A stretch of 64,000 bases of DNA from Moniliophthora roreri (GCA_001466705.2 LATX02000046.1:372001-436000); one strand, 5' to 3'. Shown: positions 34,522 through 47,625, counted from the first letter of the stretch. The notes: a model not told the origin generated them from the sequence alone. Translations and numbers: made by a program.

Positions 34522-34800
34522 TTAATCCCACCATGTCATCATTTCGTCTTGAGTTGTTGGTGGCCATGGCTTATACTGCGTGTCCCATTGGACAAAGTAC
34601 CAATTCTGCTCAAATCATAACAATATGAACTTGGTGGAGGTACGAGTGGTGTGATATTATCGTCTCACATGTACCAACTCCTTCTCCGTTTTTCTCTTTG
34701 GACCTCCATCATGAATCATGCTGAACGTGCTGAACGAAGGGTCGAGTCTCAACGTTCCATGATTGCGATTCACTACGCCACTTGACTGCTTGCTTACTGA
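34522..34800 (-). CDS. orphan 3' exons of an unidentified gene
   Basis: A last exon (34605-34522) encodes NWYFVQWDTQYKPWPPTTQD and ends soon after in MMTWWD and a stop. It joins in phase through a 63-nt GT-AG intron to a preceding exon ending at 34669 that includes TLRLDPSFSTFSMIHDGGPK. The aromatic-rich, non-random composition looks coding. Upstream, an open stretch to 35038 lies in a different frame, and I could not find a splice that links it. The gene may be real with an unresolved 5' part, or frameshifted. No family recognised. Confidence 0.35.
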
Positions 34801-35038
34801 AGCACAATTCTAATCCTCGATCATGCCACAAGCCACTCTTTTCTGACGGGAAGGGCTGTACGCTCTTGATATCCTCATTCGAGTGTATATGTGCTTCAGG
34901 AAATCTGACAAATAATTTGGGAGACCCGTGTTCATCGTTCACGATCCTGTCAGGAGGATTTACCCGGTGATATTCGTTTTCTTGCCCCGTTTCTGTGATG
35001 GCAGTTACCATGCTAACGCCTGGAGTTTCCATCGCCAA

Positions 35039-35701
35039 TCAGCGAGAGCAGATATGAAAAGTCTCTTCTATCGCATCACAAGTATGAAGGATGGGTGTAT
35101 GTTTTGGCAGGTTCAATAAAAAAAAGTACTGCGGTGCATTCATTCATATCCATCTCTTGGAAGCGATGCTGACGAGGTGCTGGGGGGGAATGATCAATGC
35201 GATCCAGGGGTATATGATCGGCGGCAGGAAGCCTCCCACAGGAGACATTGTGGATGCAAATACCGCCCACTCGTCCTTCGATGCAAGGTGCTAACCGTGG
35301 GATTTATTCACCACTCTTTTAACTGTAACCATCAAACCTCTACTGCATCTTTTCGTGAATTGTGATGCGGGATCCAATAGGCCATAGGGTGGGATGGGAT
35401 GCGGGATGTATTGAGGTGGGAAGACGGATGCGACGGTCGGCCCTGTCGGCTTACGGTCGTATAATAGTATACATACGTTCCGCAACGGCTGGGATTCATA
35501 GCGGTATTCAGTCTGGTTTAGTAGGCACGGTTTAATGCATTACCTTATAGATTCTTTTCCCAATGTATTTTCCGAAAAAAAAAAAAAAAAACTGTGACCT
35601 AAGTAATTCCTAATATGGAAATGGGCCCACGCGGGTGATGTGACCCGTCAGAAGTTTGGACTCGTAACTTGGTAAGTCAACTTCGCAGTCAGCAGCCCAC
35701 G
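35039..35701. other. intergenic with A17 tract upstream of the kinesin gene
   Basis: No supported gene. A run of 17 A residues occurs at 35575-35591, about 110 bp upstream of the kinesin start codon; such tracts often mark nucleosome-free promoter DNA in fungi. Confidence 0.4.
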
Positions 35702-38700
35702 ATGGCCCCGTCAACGTCGGCGTCGTCGTCTGCAGCGACGACTTCGGTTCAAGTTGGTAAGTAAGGTGTCATCTACGACGTTAAAACTGACTGAAATTTG
35801 CCTTCTCAGCGCTGCGAATAAGACCACCAACGAATCAGGACAGTGCCTCCATTCCCGCTCGCTTTCAGAGGACAGTTATACATGCAACCTCGCAAACCTC
35901 CGTAGCTATTGAAACTACCGCCTCTACTCCCCAAGCCGCTGGTGCTTCGGCTGCTGCATCCGCTTCTTCTGCTACAGGTTCAGCGGCCAAGAAGCAGCAC
36001 TTTACCTTTGATCAGGTCCACGACCCTTCGACAACCCAGCATGCTCTCTTCACTTCTACCGCTCGGCCTCTCATAAACCGCTTTTTGGAAGGCTTCAACT
36101 GCACTATTCTCGCCTATGGTCAAACTAGTAGTGGTAAAACGTTTACCATGACCGGTGTTGACCTCGATGCCAACCCCTCTGATCCCAATAATGGCATGGG
36201 TATTATACCTCGTGCGGTCTCCACCATTTTTTCGCAAGCTCGCCAAATGAAGGAGGAGCGTGCAGGGGCTTGGAACTACTCGCTCAAGGGGTCTTTTATT
36301 GAAATCTATAACGAGGACCTTATTGATTTGCTGAGCATGGACGATGCCGCAGGTGGCCGTAGAGAGGTTCAGATTAGAGAGGATAAAGACGGCCATATCA
36401 TCTGGGGCGGCCTTCGTGAGGTCAGTGTCAAAAACTCCAGTGAAGTCATGAAGTGAGTGCTCTAGTGCTTTACTTCTACATAATGCTCAACTTACATCGC
36501 TACAGTTTGATTCGCAAAGGGACGTCAATCCGACGTACCAATGAAACAGACATGAACGCACAATCTTCTCGATCCCATGCTATATTCTCCCTCACCCTCA
36601 CTCAGAAGAAATACACTGGCTCAGGAGCACCCCCACGGTCATCATCCCCTTTACCTCCAGGTGGTCGATCTCCATCCCGGCTGGCTCGCCCAGGCTCAGT
36701 TTATGCTGGAAGTGCTTCAGCTGCAGGAACCCGTGTTGCATCACCGACATTCGGTCGACCTCCAACTCCCAGCTTCCAAGCAGCTATGGGTCGAGGTGGT
36801 GGTTTACGACCTTCCAGTGCCCTAGGTCACTTTGGAGATAGGTCTAGCAATGGCAACGACGACGATCCAGGCGAATGGGTGACCATTACTTCGAAATTCC
36901 ACTTTGTCGATCTTGCCGGATCCGAGAGGGTGAGTGTACTATGTGCAACAGCTTGACATCCATCTTTTCCCATGATCTGTGTTTCTCTTCGCCTCCCAAT
37001 CTGATATCTTCCCGTTTTGATTTCCATGTCACGTCTGGTCGTACCTTTTCATACATATCTAACGTCTATCTTTATTACAGCTCAAACGAACAGCCGCCGC
37101 TGGTGAGCGAATAAAAGAGGGTATATCCATCAACAGTGGTTTGCTTGCCCTCGGAAACGTCATATCCGCACTTGGCGATCCATCCCGAGCCAAATCTAAT
37201 ACAGCTACCCACATCCCGTACCGCGATTCCAAACTGACGCGTCTACTGCAAGATTCCCTGGGTGGTAACGCTCATACTCTCATGATTGCCTGCGTCAGTC
37301 CAGCCGAGTGGAATGCCGCTGAGACAATCAATACGCTGAAATATGCGAACCGGGCAAGAAATATTAAGAATCGCGCCGTGGTCAACGAGAAGGAGGAAGG
37401 CTGGGACGATGTTGAGTGGCTACAGGGAACTATCGTCCGGCTAAGGAAGGAACTGAAGGCGTTGAAGAGCAGTGGTAGCGTCAGCACGCTTGCAGACGTT
37501 GCAGGGCAGAAAGACGATGTGATCGAAGGTGCCGGGAAGAAGGTCTTGGCCCAGATGACTGAGTTGCAAAATAATTATGAGGACCTCCGGGAGAAGTTCG
37601 TTGAGCGGACAGAGGAGTTGACGAGACTCAGGAGGGAGCTCGGAGAGAAGCATCGCAGTGGCACTGGAGCGATTTCCGGAACTGGAAAGTACGAGGAAAT
37701 AGTCGGGCCTGTTATTGAGGAGTACGAAAAAACCATTAGCGCTATGGAGGCGGAGCTAAGCTTGAACCGTGCCGCTTTGAGACACACGAACGAGATGGTG
37801 GAGGAGAAGGAAGAGGAGTTAGCCCAGATTGTCGAGAGGCACTCAGCGACCGAGCTGTATGTCGAAGAGCTAAGGAGCAGGGTGGCCAAGCTGACCGAAA
37901 GAGAAGCTTCTACTGAGGTAAAGCGGCATCCTCTTGAGTCTTGATTCTTTCACTGATCGAGATGCAGGCGTACGTTCGTGACATTGAGGAGAAGCTACGT
38001 ACCTATGACGAATCATCTGTCTCTTCTTCAACGTCACTCACCGACCTCAAACGCGAATTGTCGCGATTCAAAGACAGTGAATCGCAACAGTCACAGTATA
38101 TTGCCGATTTAGAGGCGCGTTTATCTCGTTCAGACGAATCAGTCATCACCCTGCAGCAGAGTGTTGAGCGTCTTGAGCTTGAGGTGGAGAGACGTCAGGA
38201 GGAAGTCAACGTTCTCCAGAGGCGACTGGAATCGTTGGCTAGCGACGGTGAAGCCTGGCGCTCAGACCTAGAAGCGAGAGAGAAGAGAGTATCGGAACTG
38301 GAAGCCAAGATGACTGAATGGGAGAAGAGGCTTCGAGCCGCAGGTGACACCAGACTTCGGTTAGGTAATGTGGTTGGCAGCGTTGAGGAGGCAAGGAAGA
38401 GTCTAGAGAAGCTCAAAGCTGTGGAAGACAGCGATTCAGCATCTCCATCACAGGCTAGTCCTCTAGAGCCTACCGCTGCTCCTGAGATACCCGACTCCGC
38501 CGTCGCGCCGACTGTGGTCGTCAGCTCAAATGGAATGACACAAGGGGATGCTTCCGCCTCCAACTCCCCCTCTCGCCCTCGTTCACCTTCCGGTTCTTCT
38601 CGACCGCAATCCCCCATACATACCTCGTCCATCGAAAAACAATTCATTGCTCTCCAGCAAACACACCAAGCGACGCTTGCAGACCTTTCCTCTGTGACCA

Positions 38701-41700
38701 AGAAATACCGCGACGCTCTGCGTGAGATTTCAGATCTTGCGGCACAGATACAAGAAGCAAAACTTGGCAGTGTCAATGGTACATCGGATGCTATGAGCGA
38801 GACGACGACTGAGCCAGACTCACCAATTATTGGTGCGAGAAACTTGAGTCCCCATTCAAGTCCCAGCCTCAAGTCGCCTGAGCGGCCGAGCGTGCGAAAC
38901 AGGAGGATGCCAAGCAGTGGTCGGTTAAGAGATGGAAGTGAATCAGCAATTGGCCCAAACGGTGGAAGACGGCTTTTTTTCAGGCAGGCGGCCTCAACAG
39001 AATCGCTCCACTCGAGGTTAGTATTCAAGTCTGAAGGTTTTCAATCGAATCAAGCTTATATGTCTCTTTAGGTCGCTATCGCAATCGCAATCGCTTTCAC
39101 AGGAGCTCTCCTCGGCTCGCTCGCGCAAAACCTCCTTCTCAAGTCATGGAACCGCTAGTTCTCATTCACCTTCGCAATCCACGTCCACTTCTCTGGTCAA
39201 TGGTGAACGCATGGCCTCGCGACCGAACCTATCTATTTCTCTTCCTCTCAGCAGATCCAATTCCACATCTTCGCCTTACGAGCGCTCAGCTATGAGTCTC
39301 GAGAAGGAGATTATGAGGCTTCAGGAAGTCTTAAAGGAACGTGAAGCCGAAATCTCTACCCTGGAGCAGTCGTTAAGGGAAAGCAAAGGTGAGGCAGCTG
39401 CCGGCTCAGTGTCCACCACTACCAGCGCCGCAACAACCCGTGCCACACCCACTGAGACGGCCGCAACCACTCCTGATGTGGAGCATGTACCCGCGGCCCA
39501 AGAAGGCAATGGACGTGCCTCACCTGAGGAGTATTTGTCACCGCAAACGATGCATCAATTCGACAACATCCGAAGAAGCATAGAACTGAACGGACACAAT
39601 CAGATGCAAGCCGATGGTTCAGTATCGGAGTCGACGATGTCGGACGAAGGCCTAGATAGGTTGAATGAGTTGATGCTGTGAGTATCTCGCATTCCAATCG
39701 CAAGATCATTTAACTAATAGACACCGACAGGGCTATGGCACAGAAGGAGAGCCATCATCGGGAGGCTGTCGACAGCCTGAATAGTCAACTCACGCAAGTC
39801 AGACGACAATTCGATGAGCTCACGACGCTATCGAGGGATCAGGTGCGCTGATCTCATGATTCTCGGGATTTTTGGGGCACTAAATAGTTGGATTTGTTTT
39901 TAGGCACTAAATATGTCAACAGAAGTGGAAGCTCTACGAGAAAAGCACGCCAGTGACCTGGAAAAGCTCGAGGCTATTCAACAGCGTGAAACAAACTTGA
40001 TCGATGCTCTTGCCAAAGCGGAAGAGTCCCACGCCGCTGCTCTCGCGGATCTGGAGTCACGTCACGCAGCGATTTTGAAGGAGAAAGAAGCAGAAGTAGA
40101 CCGTCTGATCGCCATCATGAAAGAGGAACACGAAAGGGCACTGAGAGCGCTGAGAGACGAACTTGCAGCGGCCTCTGCGGCTCTCCGGAATGCTATGGAG
40201 GAGCATGAAGCCGCCTTCGGCAAAATGCAGTCCGAATATGAGGAGAGTCTAGCCATGCAATTGAAGGAGGCCAACGACATTCTCACACAATCAAAGGAGG
40301 AGCGCGATTCCGCAATGCTCAAAGCCGTCAATGAGCATGCCGAGGCGGTGAAGAGGAAGGATGAGGAGGCTATCGCTAACCTGCATCAGACAGAGGAGCA
40401 GTATTACAACGCTCTGACGAAGTTGAGAGGCGACCACGCCCTTAATCTGGAGAAACAAGCAGCGGAGCATGCCAAGGTCCTGGAGCAGCTGAAGCAGGAA
40501 CATGCTGCAGAGTTGCGCCTTGCTGAAGCAGCGAAGGAGGGATCCATCTCCGAGTCCCAGTCACAGCAATCGGCGTATATGAAGGAGCTTCAGACCCAAC
40601 ACGCAGATGCATTGACCCGGAAGGACAGTATTTACAAGGAGGAAATGGAAAATCTAAAAGCTGATCACCAACGGTCGCTTTCTGCGCAACAGGATCTACA
40701 TGACTCCGAGCTGACCAAGTTGCGTGCCGAGCAGGAAGGTATCGTTGCCAAACTGAAGGAGGAATGGAGGGTCGAGACTGAGCGAGCTCTGGATGCAATC
40801 AAGAACGAAACTTCGGTCAAGGCTCGCGCCGAACTTGAGGAGACCCTTCGCTTCCAAAAGGAGCAGCAGGCAGTGATGTTGCAGGATATTGAGCAAGGAC
40901 ATAAGGAGGAGCTGGCATTGCTGAAGGAGGGCCACGAAACTGAGATGAAACGAGCACTATCTCAATCAGAAGAACAATTCTCTGTACACGCTCGTTCACA
41001 TACCGAGGAGTCTATGAAGTTCAAGACTCAGCACCAGGAAGAAGTTACCCAGCTGCAAGCCCAAATCATTGCTTTGCAAGAAGAACACAAGGGTTCTTTG
41101 GAAGAAGCCAGAGCGTTGGGTGAACGGATGGTCGCCGAGGAAAGCGACCGGTTGACGGCCACCTTGGAAGCGCTGAAGGCTGACCAGGCGAAGGAAGTGG
41201 AGACCCTGCGAAAAGATCACGAGCTTCTTATTCAAGAACTTGAAGCACACAGAGCTGCTGCCGACGACTTCGCCTCACAGCGGGAACAGGTTCGGGAAAC
41301 TCACGAACAAACCTTAGCCCAAAAAGACGCCGTAATCAATGACTTGCAACAGAAGTTCTCTGAGGCCGAAACCGAACGAGCAGATCTTGCCTCTGAAATT
41401 GCGAAATTACGAGGAGAGTTGGACAAGACTCGCAGTGAGCAGTCCAAACTGGTTCAAGAGGCATCAAAGAGGGAATCCCTCGTCGTTGAACTGGAACGAC
41501 ATCGGTCTGTTCTCGCAGAACTCCAGGAGAACTTGCAGAAGGTTAAGGACGAGAAGGATACTCTGCAGACGGAGAAGACACGGTCAGATAACCTTGTTCG
41601 TGAGTTGCAAGCTCAAATTGCTCGAAGCTCCTCGCCTCCGTTACATGGTCGACCCGGAACCGAGCGCAATATGTCGTTCAACCGCGTCACTGGTGTTCCG

Positions 41701-42399
41701 GGCGCAAAACTTCCTCCACCTACTCCACCTCCATCAGTGCCGCCCCCACCAGCTCCTCGCATGGCTCAACACGACGCCGGGTACAGCATATCCTCCCAAA
41801 CGACGTCCTCGGGCATATCCTCATCTTCGCGAGATTCGCAAGCCCAACCGGATTCGCCCGCGACATCTGTCGGACCGAGTTCGGCTATCGCTAGTTCAGC
41901 GTCCGATAAGCAGCTGGCCGCAAAGGTCGAGCAGCAAACGAAGCAGATTGAAGAGCAGGAGGCTATGATCAAGACACTCAACAAGCAGCTCACTCATTGC
42001 GAGAGCGACCTCCAGACGCATATGGATCTTGTCAGCACACTAGAGACCTCGTTAGGTGATTCAGAAAAGAACCGTAAGTCCCCCGTTTTGTCGTAATGCC
42101 AGGGACACGTTTACCGATTCCGGTGATGAAAATTTCTAGTTCGTAAAGCTCGCATGCAGGCAACGGAGCTTGCAAGAGAACGCGATCGCTTGAACGGCGA
42201 GATTGAAACGCTTAGACGTGATTTGACACAAGCCAAGCAAGAAGTGGTCAATGTTCGTAAATCTATCGTTGAGGAGAAGCAGTCGTATGAACAGCGGCTG
42301 GATGAAGAACGGAAGGCGAAAGAACGTGCTCGACAACAATTGGACTCCCGAATGGAGGAACTAACGTTGAAACGGAAATCGAAATTTGCCTGTCTATGA
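35702..42399 (+). CDS. kinesin-4-like motor protein with very long coiled-coil tail
   Basis: Nine exons join in phase: 35702-35756, 35810-36452, 36506-36929, 37081-37917, 37968-39016, 39072-39677, 39731-39842, 39904-42073 and 42140-42399, giving 2,051 residues. The motor domain has VQVALRIRPP, the P-loop GQTSSGKT (~residue 121), switch [14 protein letters not shown] (~250), switch [11 protein letters not shown] (~367), and the kinesin-4-type [20 protein letters not shown] with [15 protein letters not shown]. About 90 Ser/Pro/Gly-rich residues are inserted between switch I and switch II. The tail alternates long heptad-type coiled coils with Ser-rich linkers, plus a proline-rich patch ([15 protein letters not shown]). 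Kinesin-4 proteins are plus-end motors that regulate microtubule dynamics. The subfamily call rests on the motor motifs only. Confidence 0.9.
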
Positions 42400-42901
42400 T
42401 CTTTTTCAACCCTGTTATTAGCATTCGCCTACGCTCGTTCACGTTTCACGTTTTACCGATTACGATGGCTGTTCCTCGTACCGCACCCTCGTTTTTGCTG
42501 TTTCATTGTTTCTCGAGCAGATTTGCCCCTTGCACTCGTTTTTTTTCCTATTCGTGTCCATTAATTGTGTGAGATACCCGATGTTGATAGTTATGTCTAA
42601 ATTTTTTTTACTATACCTTCGACTACTCTGTTTTTCTATATTCTCTCTTGCATTTCCCTATGATTCATTTACTATATGTAGGGTATTTAAGTCTATGTCA
42701 TTAGCTCATTATCTTCAACCGGATGGAAGCGCTGGATAACACGACGGAGCATGCAAGAAGGCTTTGGTACTCTTGGAGTAAGAGTCCGAACGTGACGTGA
42801 ACGATGCATCAGTTTATTACCCCACCTCTATAAGCGACCCCAACCCTACGTCCTGTCTTGCCTTTCAACCTTCACCATCCCCCCACCTCCGCTGGCCTCC
42901 C
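42400..42901. other. intergenic between kinesin and SDR gene
   Basis: A T-rich 3' region of the kinesin gene and a CT-rich promoter stretch (about 42830-42900, cccaccccacct-like) before the SDR start. No gene. Confidence 0.4.
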
Positions 42902-44539
42902 ATGTCTTCCAGATTTTTGACTCGAGCCAATAAAGTCGTTCGTGCTAATGGATCTCTCTCCTCCTCAAGGGTCTGCGCCCAGCAATGGAGATATAACAGC
43001 ACTACGACGGTGAGCCAGCCCGCTAGGTCACCGAGAACGCTACCGGCGTTCTCGATGGAAAATAAGGTGTGTCTTCCTCTTAAACCTTTATCCTCGTGTT
43101 CTAATAACCGTCCTCAAGGTTTGCATGGTCACTGGTGCTGCTCGTGGTCTCGGAAACGAGTTTTGTCGCGCTTTTGTGCAGTCGTAAACATCATTCCTTG
43201 TTCTACGGTGGACCTCCTGGTTAAAATTCCATTTCAAATTTCCAGGGGCTGCACAGCACTCGCGATCGTCGATTTGAAGGAATCAGAGGCAAAGCAAGCT
43301 GCTGAAGAGCTCACCGAGGTTGCATGCGGTCAGTAAAGTCCTTCCTTATGGAAAACTGTTTTTCCCACTCCACCACCCTCTTCGAACACCCCACTGAATA
43401 CGGTGAAGTTAACAGCGGCTTGACGAAGGATGATGTCAAAATTATTGGCATCGAATGCGATGTCTCTTCAGAGCTGTCGGTACAAAAAGCCTATGCCGAA
43501 TGTATACAAACTTTCGGACGAGTGGACTCTGTCGTTGCCTCTGCTGGTGCGTTAGCTCTTCTCATCACATATATGTCATCTGATCATCTCCTGCGTCAAA
43601 GGTATCGTCGAGAACTACTCGGCATTCGAGTGAGTTTGGAGTAGTTGGGAGTAGCTGTGGAACTCAGTTACTGACGTCCGAATTCTTTCTCCAGCTACCC
43701 ATTTGACCGTATAAAGCGTTTGTACGATATTAACGTTCATGGCGCTTTCTTCACTGCTCGGGAAGCGGCACGGAACATGATTCCTTTGGGCGGCGGATCT
43801 ATTGTCCTCGTTGCTAGTATGAGCGCCAATGTACGTGACCAATGTTCACCTGTCAATATCATGGTTGAAACTGATTGCTTGCTGTTTACCAGATTATCAA
43901 CATTCCGCAGGTATGATGGTTGATAACCGTTGTGGGGCCCCACCTGACATTCATTTTAGCCTCAAACACCTTACAACGCGTCCAAAGCCGGTAAGAGCGG
44001 AATCCATTCACCCGCAGGTTTGAATAGTGACTAATATTTGGAATAGCTGTAAGGCACATGGCTTCAAGTTTGGCGGTTGAGTGGGCAAAGAAGGGTGTGC
44101 GAGTGAATGTGTTGAGGTAAATACGTCCCATCATCGTTCACCTGCGCGTTCGCTCATTGGTTGTGTAGTCCTGGGTACATGGCGACCAAGCTCACAAGAA
44201 CCATTCTCAATCACGACCCAGAACTTAAGGTTCGTGACACAATTCCCCTTAATGCCGCGTGACAGTACTCAATTTTCCCGCAGAGGACATGGGAAAGTTT
44301 AACACCAATGGGAAGGGTATGTGATGAACTATTTTCCGGCGTGAGCCACATTGACCCACAATCTTTCAGATTGGTGAACCCGATGATCTATCAGTGCGTG
44401 GTTTTCACCTTCATCTGCAAGGTCAATTTATTCATTCAGACTAATTCTCTAGGGCGCTGTTGTCTTTCTTGCTAGTGATGCTTCTCGTTTCATGACTGGC
44501 AGCGAAGTCCGTGTTGATGGAGGCTACTGCATCATTTGA
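42902..44539 (+). CDS. short-chain dehydrogenase/reductase (sugar-alcohol dehydrogenase type), probably mitochondrial
   Basis: Thirteen small exons join in phase (42902-43066, 43119-43183, 43246-43328, 43409-43546, 43602-43629, 43695-43830, 43893-43910, 43960-43990, 44047-44116, 44169-44229, 44284-44316, 44370-44393, 44453-44539), giving 312 residues. SDR motifs: cofactor loop TGAARGLG, acidic VDLKES, ASAG in place of the usual NNAG, catalytic Ser in VLVASMSAN, YNASK (Tyr-Lys pair), LSPGYMATKL, and C-terminal VDGGYCII. The closest families I know are D-arabinitol and mannitol/sorbitol-type dehydrogenases. The basic, Ser-rich N-terminus (MSSRFLTRANKVVRANGSLS) looks like a mitochondrial presequence. 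Exon 7 is only 18 nt. Confidence 0.85.
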
Positions 44540-44821
44540 GCTGTATACATGTTTCTCTACAACATACCCAAAACTCCAGACATAGAGGTATACTACTTAC
44601 ATGACGTCTTAGATATGTAATTTATTGGACGTTCATAATCCTTCTACCTGCTTCCTGTGTTTTTGGGCTTTGGGCTTGGGGTCAGTGGCTGAATCTATTA
44701 CTAACTTTTTTCCTGGTTAACTGCGCTGTTTTTTGAGTCGGAACGGAGATGAATTTTTTCCGATGATTGTGCGGTACGTTTAGCGTGAGGAAAAAAGACA
44801 TTTGTGCCATTTTGTGGGTAG

Positions 44822-46711
44822 ATGAGTCTGGCCGCTACCATTGACAACGAGACTCAGTTGGTATTCCTACACTTCAACGACGTCGTGCGTCTCTTGCCCT
44901 CGTTCAGGGTCTTCAAATCCATCAATAGTTTTCCCAGTATCATGTCTCGCAGTTATCTCTTCTTGCTCGATTCGCACATGTCTTCAAGGACTTCAAGCTC
45001 AAGTATGGCTCAAATGGACTGACAGTCTTCAGTGGAGATGCGCTTGGACCGTCCTTGGAAGGTAGTGTCCTGAAAGGTGGACACATCGTCCCTGTGTTGA
45101 ACCATCTCGAGATCGACATTGCGTGCTACGGCAATCATGGTAAGCCCTGCTTCAAACACTACAGACGAATAACTGATCCAAGGAACGACGTATGTAGACT
45201 TCGACTTCGGTGAAGATCGTTTAAGAGAACTGTCTTTGGAATGCAACTTTCCGTGGGTCTTATCGAACGCGTTCCACGGCGAGGAGGGTGGAGAGCTTTT
45301 AGCATCTGCGAAGGAGTATGTCATTCAAGAGTGTAATGGATACCGCATTGGGTTCTTTGGGTTGGCTGGGACGTGAGTCGCTTGCGATATCCTCTAGGAC
45401 ATTCATTGAAGAGAAACTTGTTCAGCGACTGGCCGTCAAATTGCCAGCATCTTCCTAAAGACACCGTCATCCAAGATCCTGCAGTAACTGCTCGACGATT
45501 AGCGCGGAAACTGCGAACCGAAGAGGACGTGGACGTCGTTATAGCCATATCACATATGCGTCTTGAAGAAGACCGAATCGTCTCTGAAGCTTGTGCATCT
45601 GGCGACTCGAAAGTCGATATCATACTTGGTGGACATGACCACGAAGCCATGGTTGAAGGAGAAACCACCTCTGTCCAGAGAAACGAAGCTACTGGTCGAA
45701 TCAGGATCGTGAAATCCGGGACGGATTTTCGGTCATATAGTGTCGTTCGACTTGCGGTTTCGCGCACGGCTATTCATGAAGTTAAGGGTATGTGTTCTCT
45801 GAATTAGTAAGGAATGACTTTCTGATATAGCATTATAGTTGACCACATCCCAAACCCCTCGCTCATTCATGGGCATCCAGAAGATTCAGAGATGTACTGT
45901 ATCCTTGAAAGCATTCACGACCGCGTATCATCCGTGTCAAATCAGCCGCTACTCAAGACTGTTTGCCCGCTAGAAGGACGCGGTGCCCAAATACGAAACT
46001 TCGAGAGCAATCTGGGTAATATGCTCGCAGACGCAGTTCGGGCTTACTACGATGTTGACGTTGCTTTCGTCAACTCTGGCAGCATCAGATGTGATAGAGT
46101 TGTGGAAAGTGGGGTTCTGACGGTCAGAGACGCTATAGGTTCGTTTGTCTGATCCAATCTCAGATCAGGGTTTTAAAACCCGGTCATTAGACATACTGCC
46201 GTTCGACAACTCCCTGTTGGTGAAAAGAGTTCCGGCGAGCAACCTCCTACAGGCACTTGAGAACAGCGTAAGCGACTCCCGCACGGATGGCCGTTTTCTC
46301 CAATTCTCTGGACTTTCTATCCTCGTGGATCTAGGCCAGCCTGAAGGTTCGAGGATTCTGGAAGCTACGCTGGGTAAAGCTGCAAAACGAATCGCCCATG
46401 GGATGATTGAGTCTGAGCTAGACTTCTCCGTTTCCGTCGCAATGTCGGCCTTTATTGGAGACGGATTCGATGGATTCTTTTGTATGCGAGATGATCCGAA
46501 TGGAGGCGTGCATACGCTGGTCGGTTTCGAGGGGGCAATGTCTGACACCGGGCTTCTGCTCCAGCTATTTCGGAAGGATCGTGGTGTACAGGACGATGAA
46601 GGATTGTCCAGAGCACGACGAGCCATCACACTCTGTTCAGATGATGAATCAGGGCTGCTCGTCATTAATCCGTCTCTGGATGGTAGAATATCATTCAAGG
46701 GTTGCCAATGA
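44822..46711 (+). CDS. 5'-nucleotidase/UshA-type metallophosphatase, cytosolic
   Basis: Six exons (44822-44884, 44953-45139, 45198-45372, 45426-45787, 45839-46138, 46191-46711) give 535 residues. The N-terminal calcineurin-like domain has LVFLHFNDV, TVFSGDALGPS, CYGNHDFDFGEDRL, VIAISHMR and ILGGHDHE, which supply the metal-binding residues. The C-terminal 5'-nucleotidase domain has FESNLGNMLADAVRAYYDVD, VAFVNSGSIRCD and LPFDNSLLVKR. There is no signal peptide, so it probably hydrolyses nucleotides or related phosphoesters inside the cell. The join of exon 1 to exon 2 is the least certain; it drops the Tyr/His that usually follows FNDV, so a tiny exon may be missing. Confidence 0.85.
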
Positions 46712-46848
46712 TGCCTTCAGCAATAAATTATGGTATAGGCAGAGATGGTGTATGTATGTAGAGTAGGTAGCACTGAACAGACAATTAGGTGCCAACCGTG
46801 CCGGGATCGAGATAACGTAGGTTCTTCAACCGAAAGGAAACAAGGATA

Positions 46849-47625
46849 TCAATACATGTTGAGAACACGGAGGGCAGCCTGCGAAAACAAGAATATGAGT
46901 TGCATTGCACCAGGAACAAACAGTTTTATTCACTCACCGTGGCTTCAGGATCCCATGGCATGTTACCTTGTTCCACGAGTGATCCTACATCGCCAGGCGA
47001 AAATCCGTACACGTTTTCGTCATTAACATCACCATCATCATCCAAGTCCAGCGATAATAAAACTCCCAATAGCTCCTCACCCAAGCCTCCACGTTGCCCG
47101 TTGCTGGGAGACGAAACGCCTACAAATCCACCGGGGTTCTCAGGAGGCAATAATGCTCCACTATCTCCGCGTAGTCTCTTACGGAAGGGCAAGTCACCCT
47201 CAAACTTGCCGCTCTCCTTGAGTTTGGTCATCTTCTTGAAGAACTCTTCTTTGTCTGTTTCCTTTCCAATAGTGTTTCGACGTCCAGCCAGAGCCTGTGC
47301 TTTCTTCTTTGAGGGGATCAAATGTGCAAGGTTGTGTGAATACCAGCACGACCCGCCTTGATATTTACAATTTCCCATGATGAAGTGGTAGCAGATGTTT
47401 TTCCGACTGAGAATAATGTTGACATTAGCCCAATGAATGGAATAGGAGATGATTGACAGCACACCGAGAGTCCGGAATACTCTCTCCATCGGGGAAGTGG
47501 CGAAAGTGACAAGAGCTTCCCCTTCGACATCCTTCATGGTTATGATAACCGCACGCTGGACTTCCGTGCAACTCGGCAGCAGGTTTGATTTGCTTCCTGC
47601 GTGACTGAGACTTTTTCTGGGACAT
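46849..47625 (-). CDS. CCCH zinc-finger protein with two fingers
   Basis: Exons 47625-47465, 47406-46938 and 46878-46849 give 219 residues. The last intron has strong signals (gtgagt, ttttcgcag); reading through it would also end quickly, in TVSE. Two C-x7-C-x5/6-C-x3-H fingers are visible: ACGYHNHEGCRRGSSCHFRH and ICYHFIMGNCKYQGGSCWYS followed by H. This type usually binds RNA or acts in mRNA metabolism. The N-terminus is Lys/Arg-rich (MSQKKSQSRRKQIK), and the C-terminal half is acidic (LLSLDLDDDGDVNDENV). I cannot assign an orthologue; Lee1-like basidiomycete CCCH proteins are one possibility. Confidence 0.8.

Noticed and set aside
38195..39028. 277-codon minus-strand open frame
   Set aside because: It is the antisense shadow of the kinesin coiled-coil and Ser-rich exon; the plus-strand frame joins in phase with the exons on either side.
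46165..46698. 177-codon minus-strand open frame
   Set aside because: Antisense shadow of the last exon of the 5'-nucleotidase-like gene, which carries clear family motifs.
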